Source of the DNA: JAUSIF01 sp040901465
GTDB lineage: Bacteria > Pseudomonadota > Alphaproteobacteria > Rhizobiales > Xanthobacteraceae
Reading direction: 5' to 3'
Length of the DNA: 64,000 nt
Assembly: GCA_040901465.1 (NCBI GenBank)
Contig: JBBDYN010000028.1
Location: 1 to 64,000 of the forward strand
Shown piece by piece: positions 53,014 to 60,243 of this stretch. The position numbers were made by a program, and so were the translations under genes. The number at the start of each line of letters is the position of its first letter. Positions within the stretch are counted from its first letter, which is position 1. The notes below the pieces were generated by a model that made no database searches, had not been told where the DNA came from, and was given only the letters and a program-made list of their open reading frames with translations.

Positions 53014-54162
53014 CTACGGCTCGCGGAAGCGCACGGTCGCGCCCGCGCGGCCAGCGAGATCGACCGCGGCGAAGCCCTGCGCAGTGAGCCCGCGCGCGGC
53101 GCAATCATTGTGCTCGCGGATTTCGAAGCGTGTGTTGCGCACGCAGAGCTTCGTCGCGCCGCCCCAGGAGAGCGCGGCGCCCTTGCGCTCGATCACGGCT
53201 CCCGTCCTGTCCACGGCCTCGGCGAAACTATAGATGCGCGCGCCCGCGCGCCGGTTCGCGCTGGCGAGCCCACCAGGCGAGCGGCCGGCGCGAACAACCG
53301 AAGGCGGCAATTCCGGCCGCAGGCACGCGCCGGGCTCCACCCGCCACCAGCCGCGCGCGACCGTGCCGCCGTCTTCGTCGACGCCGAGCGCGGCCATGAC
53401 CGTGTGCGCGGTTTCGTTGCACCAGAGCAGCCCCGGTCCCGCGCCTTCGCGCACCGCGTCGATCAGCGTATCGAGAAAGGCCGGCGTCGCGGCCGCGTCG
53501 GCCGCGAGGTTGCGCTCGCGCAAAAATAACCCCAGCGCCGCGTCGGTGCGCGGGCCGGCAACGCCGTCGATCGGCTCGGCGTCGTGGCCCGCAAGCGCGA
53601 GCAGTCGCTGGATCGCGGCGAGCCGCGCCTGCTCGGCGCCGTAATCGGCGGGCTCCACGACGTAAACGGCGCTGCCGCTCTCGCTCTGCCGCGGGATCAT
53701 CTGGCCGAACGGAACGAGGCGCTGCTTGTCGCCGCTGCAGCGGCGCGCGCCCGCGATCAGGAAATCGCCTTCGCCGACGCAAAGCTCCGTTTCGGCCGCA
53801 TGCAGCGGCCTGACCGTGCCGTAGATCGGCAGCGTGCGCGCGTGCACATAAAGCTTGTCCGCGGCGAGATCGCCGCGCAGCACCGCGCGGCAGGCGCCGG
53901 GGTCCACGCGAAACCAGCCGCGCGTCGCGGCGGCGCCCTGCTCCTCGATGCCGACCGCGGCCTCGATCACGAAGCTCGTGCGATTGCAAAGCTCGAGATC
54001 GGCGCGAGCCGGGGAGGCGAATGCGAGACAAGCGACGATTGCGATCGACAGGGAGACTACAGCGCGCCGATTCCATCTTCTACCTCCCCCTGGAAGGGCG
54101 AGGTCGGCGCGCGTAGCGCGCCGGGTGGGGGTGCGCGGCGCTCGTGAATGGACTCGTGGCAA
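53014..54162 (-). CDS. DUF1036 exported protein (two DUF1036 domains), 5' end uncertain
   Basis: Two DUF1036 domains, each with the motif LxxCNxTxxxxxAALGVxE..ARGWxRVxPGAC (about residues 55-165 and 245-380), are separated by a stretch resembling a peptidoglycan-binding fold (QRLLALAGHDAEPIDGVAGPRTDAALGLFL). A signal peptide RRAVVSLSIAIVACLAFASPARA lies in frame. The only in-frame start is TTG 54162, read through a dispersed repeat. The ATG at 54076, behind a strong GGGGGAGG, is one base out of frame, so the real start is probably there with a 1-base insertion just after it. Function unknown; this family is abundant in Rhizobiales. Confidence 0.75.
   Translation of the reverse strand: MPRVHSRAPRTPTRRATRADLALPGGGRRWNRRAVVSLSIAIVACLAFASPARADLELCNRTSFVIEAAVGIEEQGAAATRGWFRVDPGACRAVLRGDLAADKLYVHARTLPIYGTVRPLHAAETELCVGEGDFLIAGARRCSGDKQRLVPFGQMIPRQSESGSAVYVVEPADYGAEQARLAAIQRLLALAGHDAEPIDGVAGPRTDAALGLFLRERNLAADAAATPAFLDTLIDAVREGAGPGLLWCNETAHTVMAALGVDEDGGTVARGWWRVEPGACLRPELPPSVVRAGRSPGGLASANRRAGARIYSFAEAVDRTGAVIERKGAALSWGGATKLCVRNTRFEIREHNDCAARGLTAQGFAAVDLAGRAGATVRFREP
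54078..54137. repeat. Modular palindromic repeat copy (reverse orientation)
   Basis: CACCCCCACCCGGCGCGC, a palindromic core (GGCGCGCTACGCGCGCC), then CGACCTCGCCCTTCCAGGGGGAGG on the minus strand. Same order as the copy in polA: CCCCACCC, palindrome, CCCTCCCC-like hairpin. It supplies the GGGGGAGG that could serve as ribosome binding site for the DUF1036 gene. Confidence 0.65.
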
Positions 54163-54169
54163 GTTCGTA

Positions 54170-54294
54170 TCACCTCACCCCGGATCGCCACCGAACTCAG
54201 GCTTGCCCGAGTTCGGCACTATACATGCGCAAGTCGCAAACATGCGACTTGCGTGGCGATCCGACCCTCCCCTTGCAAGGGAGGGTGAGGAAAG
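54170..54294. repeat. Modular repeat with cloverleaf-like branched core
   Basis: The outer stem GGATCGCCA (54182-54190)/TGGCGATCC (54254-54262) encloses two perfect hairpins: CGAACTC/GAGTTCG (54192-54198 and 54209-54215) and CGCAAGTCGCA/TGCGACTTGCG (54228-54238 and 54243-54253). It is preceded by CTCACCCC and followed by CCCTCCCC/GGGAGGG. Intergenic between argB and the DUF1036 gene. Confidence 0.8.
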
Positions 54295-54295
54295 A

Positions 54296-55216
54296 CTAGC
54301 GATGGATCAGCGTACCCGAGCCGAGGTCGGTGAGAAGCTCCAGGAGCACCGCGTGCTGCACCTGGCCGTCGAGGATCACGACGCCTTCGACCCCCTGGTC
54401 GAGCGCCTGGATGCAGGTCTCGACTTTCGGGATCATGCCGCCAGAGATCGTTCCATCCGCGATCAGCTTGCGCGCGTCCTTGAGCGAAAGCTCCTTGATG
54501 AGCTTCTTCGACTTGTCGAGCACGCCCGGGACGTCCGTGAGCAGCAGAAGCCGCTTCGCCTTCAGCGCGCCCGCGATCGCGCCGGCGAAGGTGTCGGCAT
54601 TCACATTGAACGTGCCGCCTTTTTCGCCCGCGGCGACCGGCGCGAGCACGGGGATCAGTTCGCGGCCGAGAATCTGATCGAGCACGGTGGTGTCGACCTT
54701 CACCGGCTCGCCGACGAAGCCGAGGTCGATCGCCTTTTCGATGTTGGAGCCGGGATCGGCGATCTTGCGCGTAACCTTTTTGGCCAGCACCATATTGCCG
54801 TCCTTGCCGCACAGACCCACCGCGCGGCCGCCGGCCTCGTTGATGAAGCCGACGATCTGCTTGTTGATGGAGCCGGCGAGCACCATCTCGACGATTTCGA
54901 CGGTGGCCGCGTCGGTGACGCGCAGGCCGCCCTTGAATTCCGATTTGATGCCGAGCTTCTCCAGCATCGCCCCGATCTGCGGTCCGCCGCCGTGCACCAC
55001 GACCGGGTTGATCGCGGTCTGCTCCAGCAGCACCACGTCGCGCGCGAAATTGCGCGCCGTCTCCTCGTCCCCCATGGCGTGGCCGCCATATTTCACCACG
55101 ACGATCTCGTCGTCGTAGCGCTGCATGTGCGGCAGCGCCTCGGACAGCACGCGCGCCTGCAACAGCCCTTCCGCGACCTCGGGCTTCAGTTCGTTCTTGG
55201 GGTCGGACTTGGCCAT
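54296..55216 (-). CDS. argB: Acetylglutamate kinase
   Basis: A 306-residue amino-acid kinase that phosphorylates N-acetylglutamate in arginine synthesis. Motifs are VVVKYGGHAMGDEE (phosphate-binding Gly), VVHGGGPQIGAML, NVNADTFAGAIAGAL and LTDVPGVLD. The N-terminal helix (LKPEVAEGLLQARVLSEALPHM) is the arginine-sensitive type. ATG 55216 is used; the longer frame to 55267 is less likely. It is usually next to engB in relatives, here separated by an inserted regulator/oxidoreductase pair. Confidence 0.96.
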   Translation of the reverse strand: MAKSDPKNELKPEVAEGLLQARVLSEALPHMQRYDDEIVVVKYGGHAMGDEETARNFARDVVLLEQTAINPVVVHGGGPQIGAMLEKLGIKSEFKGGLRVTDAATVEIVEMVLAGSINKQIVGFINEAGGRAVGLCGKDGNMVLAKKVTRKIADPGSNIEKAIDLGFVGEPVKVDTTVLDQILGRELIPVLAPVAAGEKGGTFNVNADTFAGAIAGALKAKRLLLLTDVPGVLDKSKKLIKELSLKDARKLIADGTISGGMIPKVETCIQALDQGVEGVVILDGQVQHAVLLELLTDLGSGTLIHR

Positions 55217-55287
55217 GGAATCGGAGACTCGCGAGGGAACGCGACCTTCTAGCTGAAGCCGATCCATGTCTCAATCAAAGCATCAAT

Positions 55288-55355
55288 CGTCGTCCCGAAA
55301 CAAACTGCCGACGGTCCCCGATCGCCTTCGCTTCGCTCCGGCGTCCGGGACGACG
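55288..55355. repeat. Intergenic palindromic repeat upstream of argB
   Basis: CGTCGTCCCG (55288-55297) pairs perfectly with CGGGACGACG (55346-55355), enclosing GC-rich sequence. The rest of the 255-base interval between argB and the HxlR gene shows no gene. Confidence 0.6.
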
Positions 55356-55471
55356 GTCAGGGGGCGCGCTCTTCCAGCGGCCGGGCGATTCCCGCGCACA
55401 GCGCAGGCAGGCCCGCACCGGTGTGCACGCCCTCGCTGGGCGAGCAAATCCCTCCGAGTTCATCCGCAAGC

Positions 55472-56170
55472 CTATGCCGCCGCTTTGCGTGGTGGCCGGC
55501 ATCGCTCGACGGATGCGAGCAGGCTCAGCTGCAGCCAAGAAGGAAACGCCGAGCGTAGATGGCTGGCCCCGTGCAGCTCGATCGAACCGTCGGAGAGCGC
55601 GCGCTTCAGCGGAATGTCGCCGTACCAGACCCAGGTGATGATGCGGCTGTCGGTGGATACATACAAATCGACCTCGAACCCCGGGTCGGTGATACAAAGT
55701 TCAACCCCGGACGAATTGCCCACGATCCACCGAAGGCGCTTCGCCTTCGACTGATCCGCAAAATCGAAGCGGATCACCGTGCGTCGCGCCGGCATTCGGG
55801 CAAGGTCCATTCGCCGGTGCATGTCCCACATGACGAGATCGGGATCGGCCCGGTCGCGGCTGAGCGTCGCCGGCATCCACTGTTTGCCCCAATGGGCGAG
55901 AGCTTCGATCGTGTGCTGCAACTCCTTGCCGGCCTCCGACAAGAGGTATTCGGTGTGTCCCCCGCTGCGGCGGCGTTCGATGATTCCGGCTTTCTCGAGC
56001 CGCTTGAGCCGCTTCGACAAGAGCGAGGGCGACATGCGCGGCACCCCGCGATGGATGTCGTTGAAGCGGCGCGCGCCCAGCATGATTTCGCGCAGCACGA
56101 GCAGCGTCCAGCGCTCGCCCACGACCTCCGAAGCGAGCGCGAGCGGACAGAACTGACCGTATCCCTTCAT
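55472..56170 (-). CDS. HxlR-family transcriptional regulator with C-terminal sterol-carrier-like domain
   Basis: A 232-residue protein: an N-terminal HxlR winged helix (YGQFCPLALASEVVGERWTLLVLREIMLGARRFNDIHRGVPRMSPSLLSKRLKRLEKAGIIERR) with the conserved Cys8, then an SCP2-like C-terminal part (RRTVIRFDFADQ... GVELCITDPGFEVDLYVSTD). HxlR proteins respond to electrophiles through the Cys. Divergent from the flavin monooxygenase gene with a 134-base shared promoter region, so it probably controls it. Confidence 0.85.
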   Translation of the reverse strand: MKGYGQFCPLALASEVVGERWTLLVLREIMLGARRFNDIHRGVPRMSPSLLSKRLKRLEKAGIIERRRSGGHTEYLLSEAGKELQHTIEALAHWGKQWMPATLSRDRADPDLVMWDMHRRMDLARMPARRTVIRFDFADQSKAKRLRWIVGNSSGVELCITDPGFEVDLYVSTDSRIITWVWYGDIPLKRALSDGSIELHGASHLRSAFPSWLQLSLLASVERCRPPRKAAA

Positions 56171-56304
56171 GGCCCGACCCTAGCGCGATCCGGCGTGGCC
56201 GACCACTACAGATTTTGAAGTTGAAGCCCGGCGCGCCGGCGGCGAGCATGCGCGCGGCGAAATGAGGGGGCCAACTGCAGGACAATCAGAGGAAGGACCG
56301 CACC

Positions 56305-57510
56305 GTGCACAAGATTAAAGCTGTAGTCGTTGGGGCGAGCCAAGCAGGCCTGGCCATGAGCCACGAACTCAAGCGGGTCGGCGTGGAGCACGTGGTCCTG
56401 GAGAGGAACAAGATCGGCCACGGCTGGCACGAGCGGTGGGATTCGTTCTGCTTGGTAACCCCGAACTGGAGCGTCCAGCTCCCTGGGTACCAATATAATG
56501 GTGATGATCCAGACGGGTTTATGCCTCGTGATGAGATCGTCGCATATCTGGAAGGCTACGCTCGCAGTTTCGATGCCCCTGTCCTCGAAGGCGTTGCGGT
56601 TCACGCTGCCAGCAGGAACGGCGACGGGTTCCTGATCGAGACAAGCGCCGATCAGTATCGTGCCGACTCTCTCATCCTCGCGACCGGCGCGTTTCAACGG
56701 CCACACAGGCCGTCCGGATCCGATGCTCTGCCAAATCGACTGTTTTTGATCGACCTAGATGGGTACACCCATCCGGAAGCGCTGCCAGCCGGAGACGTAC
56801 TGATAGTTGGCAGCGGTCAATCGGGATGTCAGATCGCCGAAGAACTGCACGAGGCTGGGCGGCGTGTCGTGTTGTCATGCGGACGCGCGCCCTGGTTCCT
56901 TCGACGAATCGGAGACCGTGACTTTGTCTGGTGGGCTATCGAGTCTGGTTTTTTTGACGTCAAGGCGGATGACTTACCCAAAGACGCAAGGCTTTTCGCG
57001 AATGTATTGGCGACCGGACATGGGGGTGGTCGCGACTTGCATTTAAGGACATTGCAGGCGCTCGGAGTAACCTTGGTCGGTAGGTTCCTCGGCGCCGATG
57101 AGAAAAAGGCTCGCTTCGCAAATGACCTTGCGGAAAACGTGCAGTGGGGTGATGAGAAGTACGGACAAATCAAGAAGCTGATTCTAAACCTCGTTGAACA
57201 GCAAGGCCTCGACACCCTCGACATTGCCGACCCCGAACCATTTGTCGCGGATGCCCCGGACCGGGTCGATCTTTCGACATTCGGGACGGTTATTTTCACA
57301 GGTGGGTTCCGGCCCGACTTCCGATCTTGGCTGCCATGGCCGGACGCCTTCGATGACCAAGGCTTCCCTCATCAGCGCGACGGCACGAGTACGGTGGTAG
57401 ATGGGCTCCATTTCGTCGGGCTACACTTCCTGCGCAAACGCAAGTCCGCACTCCTCTATGGTGTGGGTGAAGATGCCGGAATAGTCGCCGACACCATCGC
57501 TGCACAGTAG
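56305..57510 (+). CDS. Flavin-dependent monooxygenase / NAD(P)-binding oxidoreductase (CzcO-like)
   Basis: A 401-residue flavoprotein with FAD-binding VVGASQAGLAMSHEL (from residue 8) and a second Rossmann motif IVGSGQSGCQIAEEL for NADPH; the FMO-like W-H-x-RW element (GWHERWDSFCLVTPNW) is present, as is LILATGAFQRPH. Such enzymes oxygenate or hydroxylate small organic compounds. The start is GTG 56305 with GGAAGGACC upstream. Its G+C content is lower than the core genes around it, and with the HxlR gene it splits engB from argB, suggesting acquired cargo. Confidence 0.85.
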   Translation: MHKIKAVVVGASQAGLAMSHELKRVGVEHVVLERNKIGHGWHERWDSFCLVTPNWSVQLPGYQYNGDDPDGFMPRDEIVAYLEGYARSFDAPVLEGVAVHAASRNGDGFLIETSADQYRADSLILATGAFQRPHRPSGSDALPNRLFLIDLDGYTHPEALPAGDVLIVGSGQSGCQIAEELHEAGRRVVLSCGRAPWFLRRIGDRDFVWWAIESGFFDVKADDLPKDARLFANVLATGHGGGRDLHLRTLQALGVTLVGRFLGADEKKARFANDLAENVQWGDEKYGQIKKLILNLVEQQGLDTLDIADPEPFVADAPDRVDLSTFGTVIFTGGFRPDFRSWLPWPDAFDDQGFPHQRDGTSTVVDGLHFVGLHFLRKRKSALLYGVGEDAGIVADTIAAQ

Positions 57511-57604
57511 TGAGAAAATCGAATCACCGCGGTCCGGTAGCAGCGAATAGGCGGTCGCGCGGCAAACTAAGTCGGAGCGGCCAGCTGGAAGCACGCGCGG
57601 AGGC

Positions 57605-58261
57605 TCATGTCCGCTCGTTGAACACCCGTGCGATCGCCGCGCGCAATTCGGGGATGCCGACGCCCGTGTGCGCCGAGGTCGGGAACACCACGGGAAAGGC
57701 CGCAGCGCGCCGGGCAATGCGTCCGGCCGTCTCGCTCACGCAGGCGGCCAGCGCCGGCGCCTTCAACCGGTCGGTCTTGGTGAGCACGATCGCGTAGCTC
57801 ACCGCCGACTTGTCGAGAACGTCGAGGATTTCGCGGTCGACGTCCTTCAGTCCGTGCCGGCTGTCGATCAGCACGAACACGCGGGCGAGGTTGGCGCGGC
57901 CGGCGAGAAAGGCTTCGACGAGTCCGGTCCACGCCTTCACCTTTGCGCGCGGCGCTTGCGCATAGCCGTAGCCCGGCAGATCGACGAGCATCAGCCCGCC
58001 GCCGCCTTCGAAGAAATTGATTTCCTGCGTACGTCCGGGCGTATCGGAGACGCGCGCGAGCGACTTGCGCGACGTGAGCGCGTTGACGAGGCTGGATTTG
58101 CCCACATTCGAGCGTCCCGCGAAGGCGACTTCGACGCCTTGCATCGGCGGCAGCGACGCGAGCGAGCCCGCACCGGAAACGAACCGCCATTCCCCGGCAA
58201 ACAGCTTGCGGCCGGCTTCGAGTTCCTCGGCCGTGAAGGCGGTGTCGGCGCTCGCGCTCAT
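57605..58261 (-). CDS. engB: Ribosome biogenesis GTPase EngB/YsxC
   Basis: A 218-residue TrmE-Era type GTPase needed for large-subunit assembly. G1 GRSNVGKSS (49-57), G2 region TPGRTQEINFF, G3 DLPGYG, G4 TKTD, and a C-terminal TSAHTGVGIPELR. ATG 58261 overlaps the ABC-F stop by four bases (ATGA). Belongs to the yidC-engB-argB synteny block. Confidence 0.95.
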   Translation of the reverse strand: MSASADTAFTAEELEAGRKLFAGEWRFVSGAGSLASLPPMQGVEVAFAGRSNVGKSSLVNALTSRKSLARVSDTPGRTQEINFFEGGGGLMLVDLPGYGYAQAPRAKVKAWTGLVEAFLAGRANLARVFVLIDSRHGLKDVDREILDVLDKSAVSYAIVLTKTDRLKAPALAACVSETAGRIARRAAAFPVVFPTSAHTGVGIPELRAAIARVFNERT

Positions 58262-60129
58262 GCGCTCAATTCCTCGCGCCGCGCGCTGGCCGCGAGCCAT
58301 TCTTCCTCGGCCTTGGCGAGCGCGTTCGCCATTTCGATCCGCTGCCTGCCGAGGCGCGCGACCTCGGCGTGATTGTTCGCCTGCAACGCGGGGTCGGCGA
58401 GCCGCGCGTCCATGCCCGCGATCTCCCGTTCGAATTTTTCGATTTCGGATTCCAGCGCCGCAATGCGCTTGCGCAACGGCCCAAGCTCCGACCGCTTCGC
58501 GGCGTCGCGCCGCGCGCCGCCACTGCGGGCCGATTTCGCGCCGCCCGAAATGCGTTCTGCGACGGCGCGCCCCAGTACGTCGCGGCGATACTGATCGAGA
58601 TCGTCATCGTAGGGCCGCACGGTTCCATCCGCCACGAGCCACAGTCGTTCTGCGCACGAATCCAGAAGATGCCGGTCGTGCGTCACGAGCACCACGGCGC
58701 CCTCGAAATCGTTGAGCGCCTCGATCAGCGCCGCGCGCGCCTCGATGTCGAGATGGTTCGTCGGCTCGTCGAGAATAAGGAGGTTAGGTCCGTGAAACGC
58801 GGCAAGCCCGAGCAGGAGCCGCGCCTTCTCGCCGCCCGAGAGCGAGGCGACCTTGGTGTCGGCGGCGGCCGCCGAGAATCCCATTTCCGCCGCCCGTGCC
58901 CGCACTTTTGCTTCCGGCGCATTCGGCATGAGGTGCCGCACGTGCTCCGCCGGCGACTCGTCGGCGCGCAACTCGTCGAGCTGATGCTGGGCGAAATAGG
59001 CGACGTCGAGCTTCGACGCGCGCACGACGCGGCCTTTCTGCGGCTTGAGTCGTTCCGCGAGCAGCTTCGCAAACGTGGACTTGCCGTTGCCGTTCGGGCC
59101 CAAGAGCGCGATGCGATCATCCTCGTCGATGCGCAGATCGAGATTGCGCAGCACCGGCTTGTCGTCCGCGTAGCCGACCGCGACACGGTCGAGCACGATG
59201 ATCGGCGGCGACAGCTGCTTTTCCGGCGAGCGGATCGAGATCGCCGCCGGCGCCTCGCCGGCGGAAGCCGCGATCGGCTCGAGCTTCTCCAGCGCCTTCA
59301 GCCGCGATTGCGCCTGCCGCGCTTTCGACGCCTTGGCGCGGAAGCGATTGACGAAGTCCATCATGTGCGCGCGCTTGGCTTCCTGCCGTTCGCGCGCCCG
59401 CTGATCGACGATGAGTTGCTCGCGCCGTTGCCGGTCGAACTGCGAGAAGCCGCCGCGATAGAGTTTCAGCTTGCCCTGGTCGAAATGCAGGATGAAGGAG
59501 ACCGACGTGTCGAGCAGGTCGCGGTCGTGGCTGATGAGCAGGGTCGTACGTGGATAGCGCGCGAGAAAATCCTGCAGCCACAGGGTGCCTTCAAGATCGA
59601 GATAGTTCGTGGGCTCGTCGAGGAGCAGGAGATCGGGCTCGGCAAAGAGCAATGCCGCGAGCGCCACGCGCATGCGCCAGCCGCCGGAAAATTCCGAGCA
59701 CGGCCGCGCCTGCGCCGCCTCGTCGAAGCCGAGGCCGGCGAGAATGCGCGCCGCCCGCGCCGGCGCCGAGTGGGCGTCGATGTCCACGAGCCGGTGCTCG
59801 ATTTCGGCAATACGGAGCGGGGCTTTCGCCGTTTCGCGCTCGGCCATCAGGCTCGCGCGCTCGGAGTCGGCCGCGAGCACCACCTCGATCAGCGTCTCCG
59901 GGCCCGCCGGTGCCTCCTGCGCGACGCGGCCGATGCGCGCGCGCGAGGGCAGGCGGATCGAGCCGGTTTCGACGTCGATTTCGCCGTCGATCGCGCGAAA
60001 CAGCGTGGTCTTGCCGGTGCCGTTGCGCCCGACGACGCCGACGCGCGCCCGGTCGGGGATCGAAACCGTCGCGTGATCGAGTAGCAGCTTGCCGGCGACG
60101 CGCAGCGAAATGTCGTCGAGAACGATCAT
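58258..60129 (-). CDS. ABC-F family ATPase (Uup/YbiT-like)
   Basis: A 623-residue cytoplasmic protein with two ABC ATPase domains and no membrane part. Domain 1: GRNGTGKTT, FSGGWRMR, LLLDEPTNYLD; the linker (FSQFDRQRREQLIVDQRARERQEAKRAHMMDFVNRFRAKASKARQAQSR) is the P-site tRNA interaction motif; domain 2: GPNGNGKST, LSGGEKARL, LILDEPTNHLD. A C-terminal coiled coil (about 550-620) resembles Uup. ABC-F proteins act on ribosomes or related processes. ATG 60129 chosen. Translationally coupled to engB. Confidence 0.93.
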   Translation of the reverse strand: MIVLDDISLRVAGKLLLDHATVSIPDRARVGVVGRNGTGKTTLFRAIDGEIDVETGSIRLPSRARIGRVAQEAPAGPETLIEVVLAADSERASLMAERETAKAPLRIAEIEHRLVDIDAHSAPARAARILAGLGFDEAAQARPCSEFSGGWRMRVALAALLFAEPDLLLLDEPTNYLDLEGTLWLQDFLARYPRTTLLISHDRDLLDTSVSFILHFDQGKLKLYRGGFSQFDRQRREQLIVDQRARERQEAKRAHMMDFVNRFRAKASKARQAQSRLKALEKLEPIAASAGEAPAAISIRSPEKQLSPPIIVLDRVAVGYADDKPVLRNLDLRIDEDDRIALLGPNGNGKSTFAKLLAERLKPQKGRVVRASKLDVAYFAQHQLDELRADESPAEHVRHLMPNAPEAKVRARAAEMGFSAAAADTKVASLSGGEKARLLLGLAAFHGPNLLILDEPTNHLDIEARAALIEALNDFEGAVVLVTHDRHLLDSCAERLWLVADGTVRPYDDDLDQYRRDVLGRAVAERISGGAKSARSGGARRDAAKRSELGPLRKRIAALESEIEKFEREIAGMDARLADPALQANNHAEVARLGRQRIEMANALAKAEEEWLAASARREELSA

Positions 60130-60184
60130 GGGCGCGTTGTCGCAAGGACAATGATGATGGGCAAGTTGAGCAACATATTCTTCC

Positions 60185-60225
60185 GTCACCCCCGTCCCCG
60201 GGTTTAACCCGGGGGCGGCCATGAC
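60185..60225. repeat. Palindromic repeat between yidC and the ABC-F gene
   Basis: CCCCGGGTT-t-AACCCGGGG (60196-60214) within a CGTCAC..GTGACG-like context; a typical intergenic repeat. No U tract follows, so it is not called a terminator. Confidence 0.6.
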
Positions 60226-60243
60226 GAGCGAAGAGGCTTACGC

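Noticed and set aside
54182..54262. Possible tRNA-like gene
   Set aside because: Although cloverleaf-like, it lacks the GGTTCRANYCC T-loop, a D-arm and an anticodon arm of normal size.
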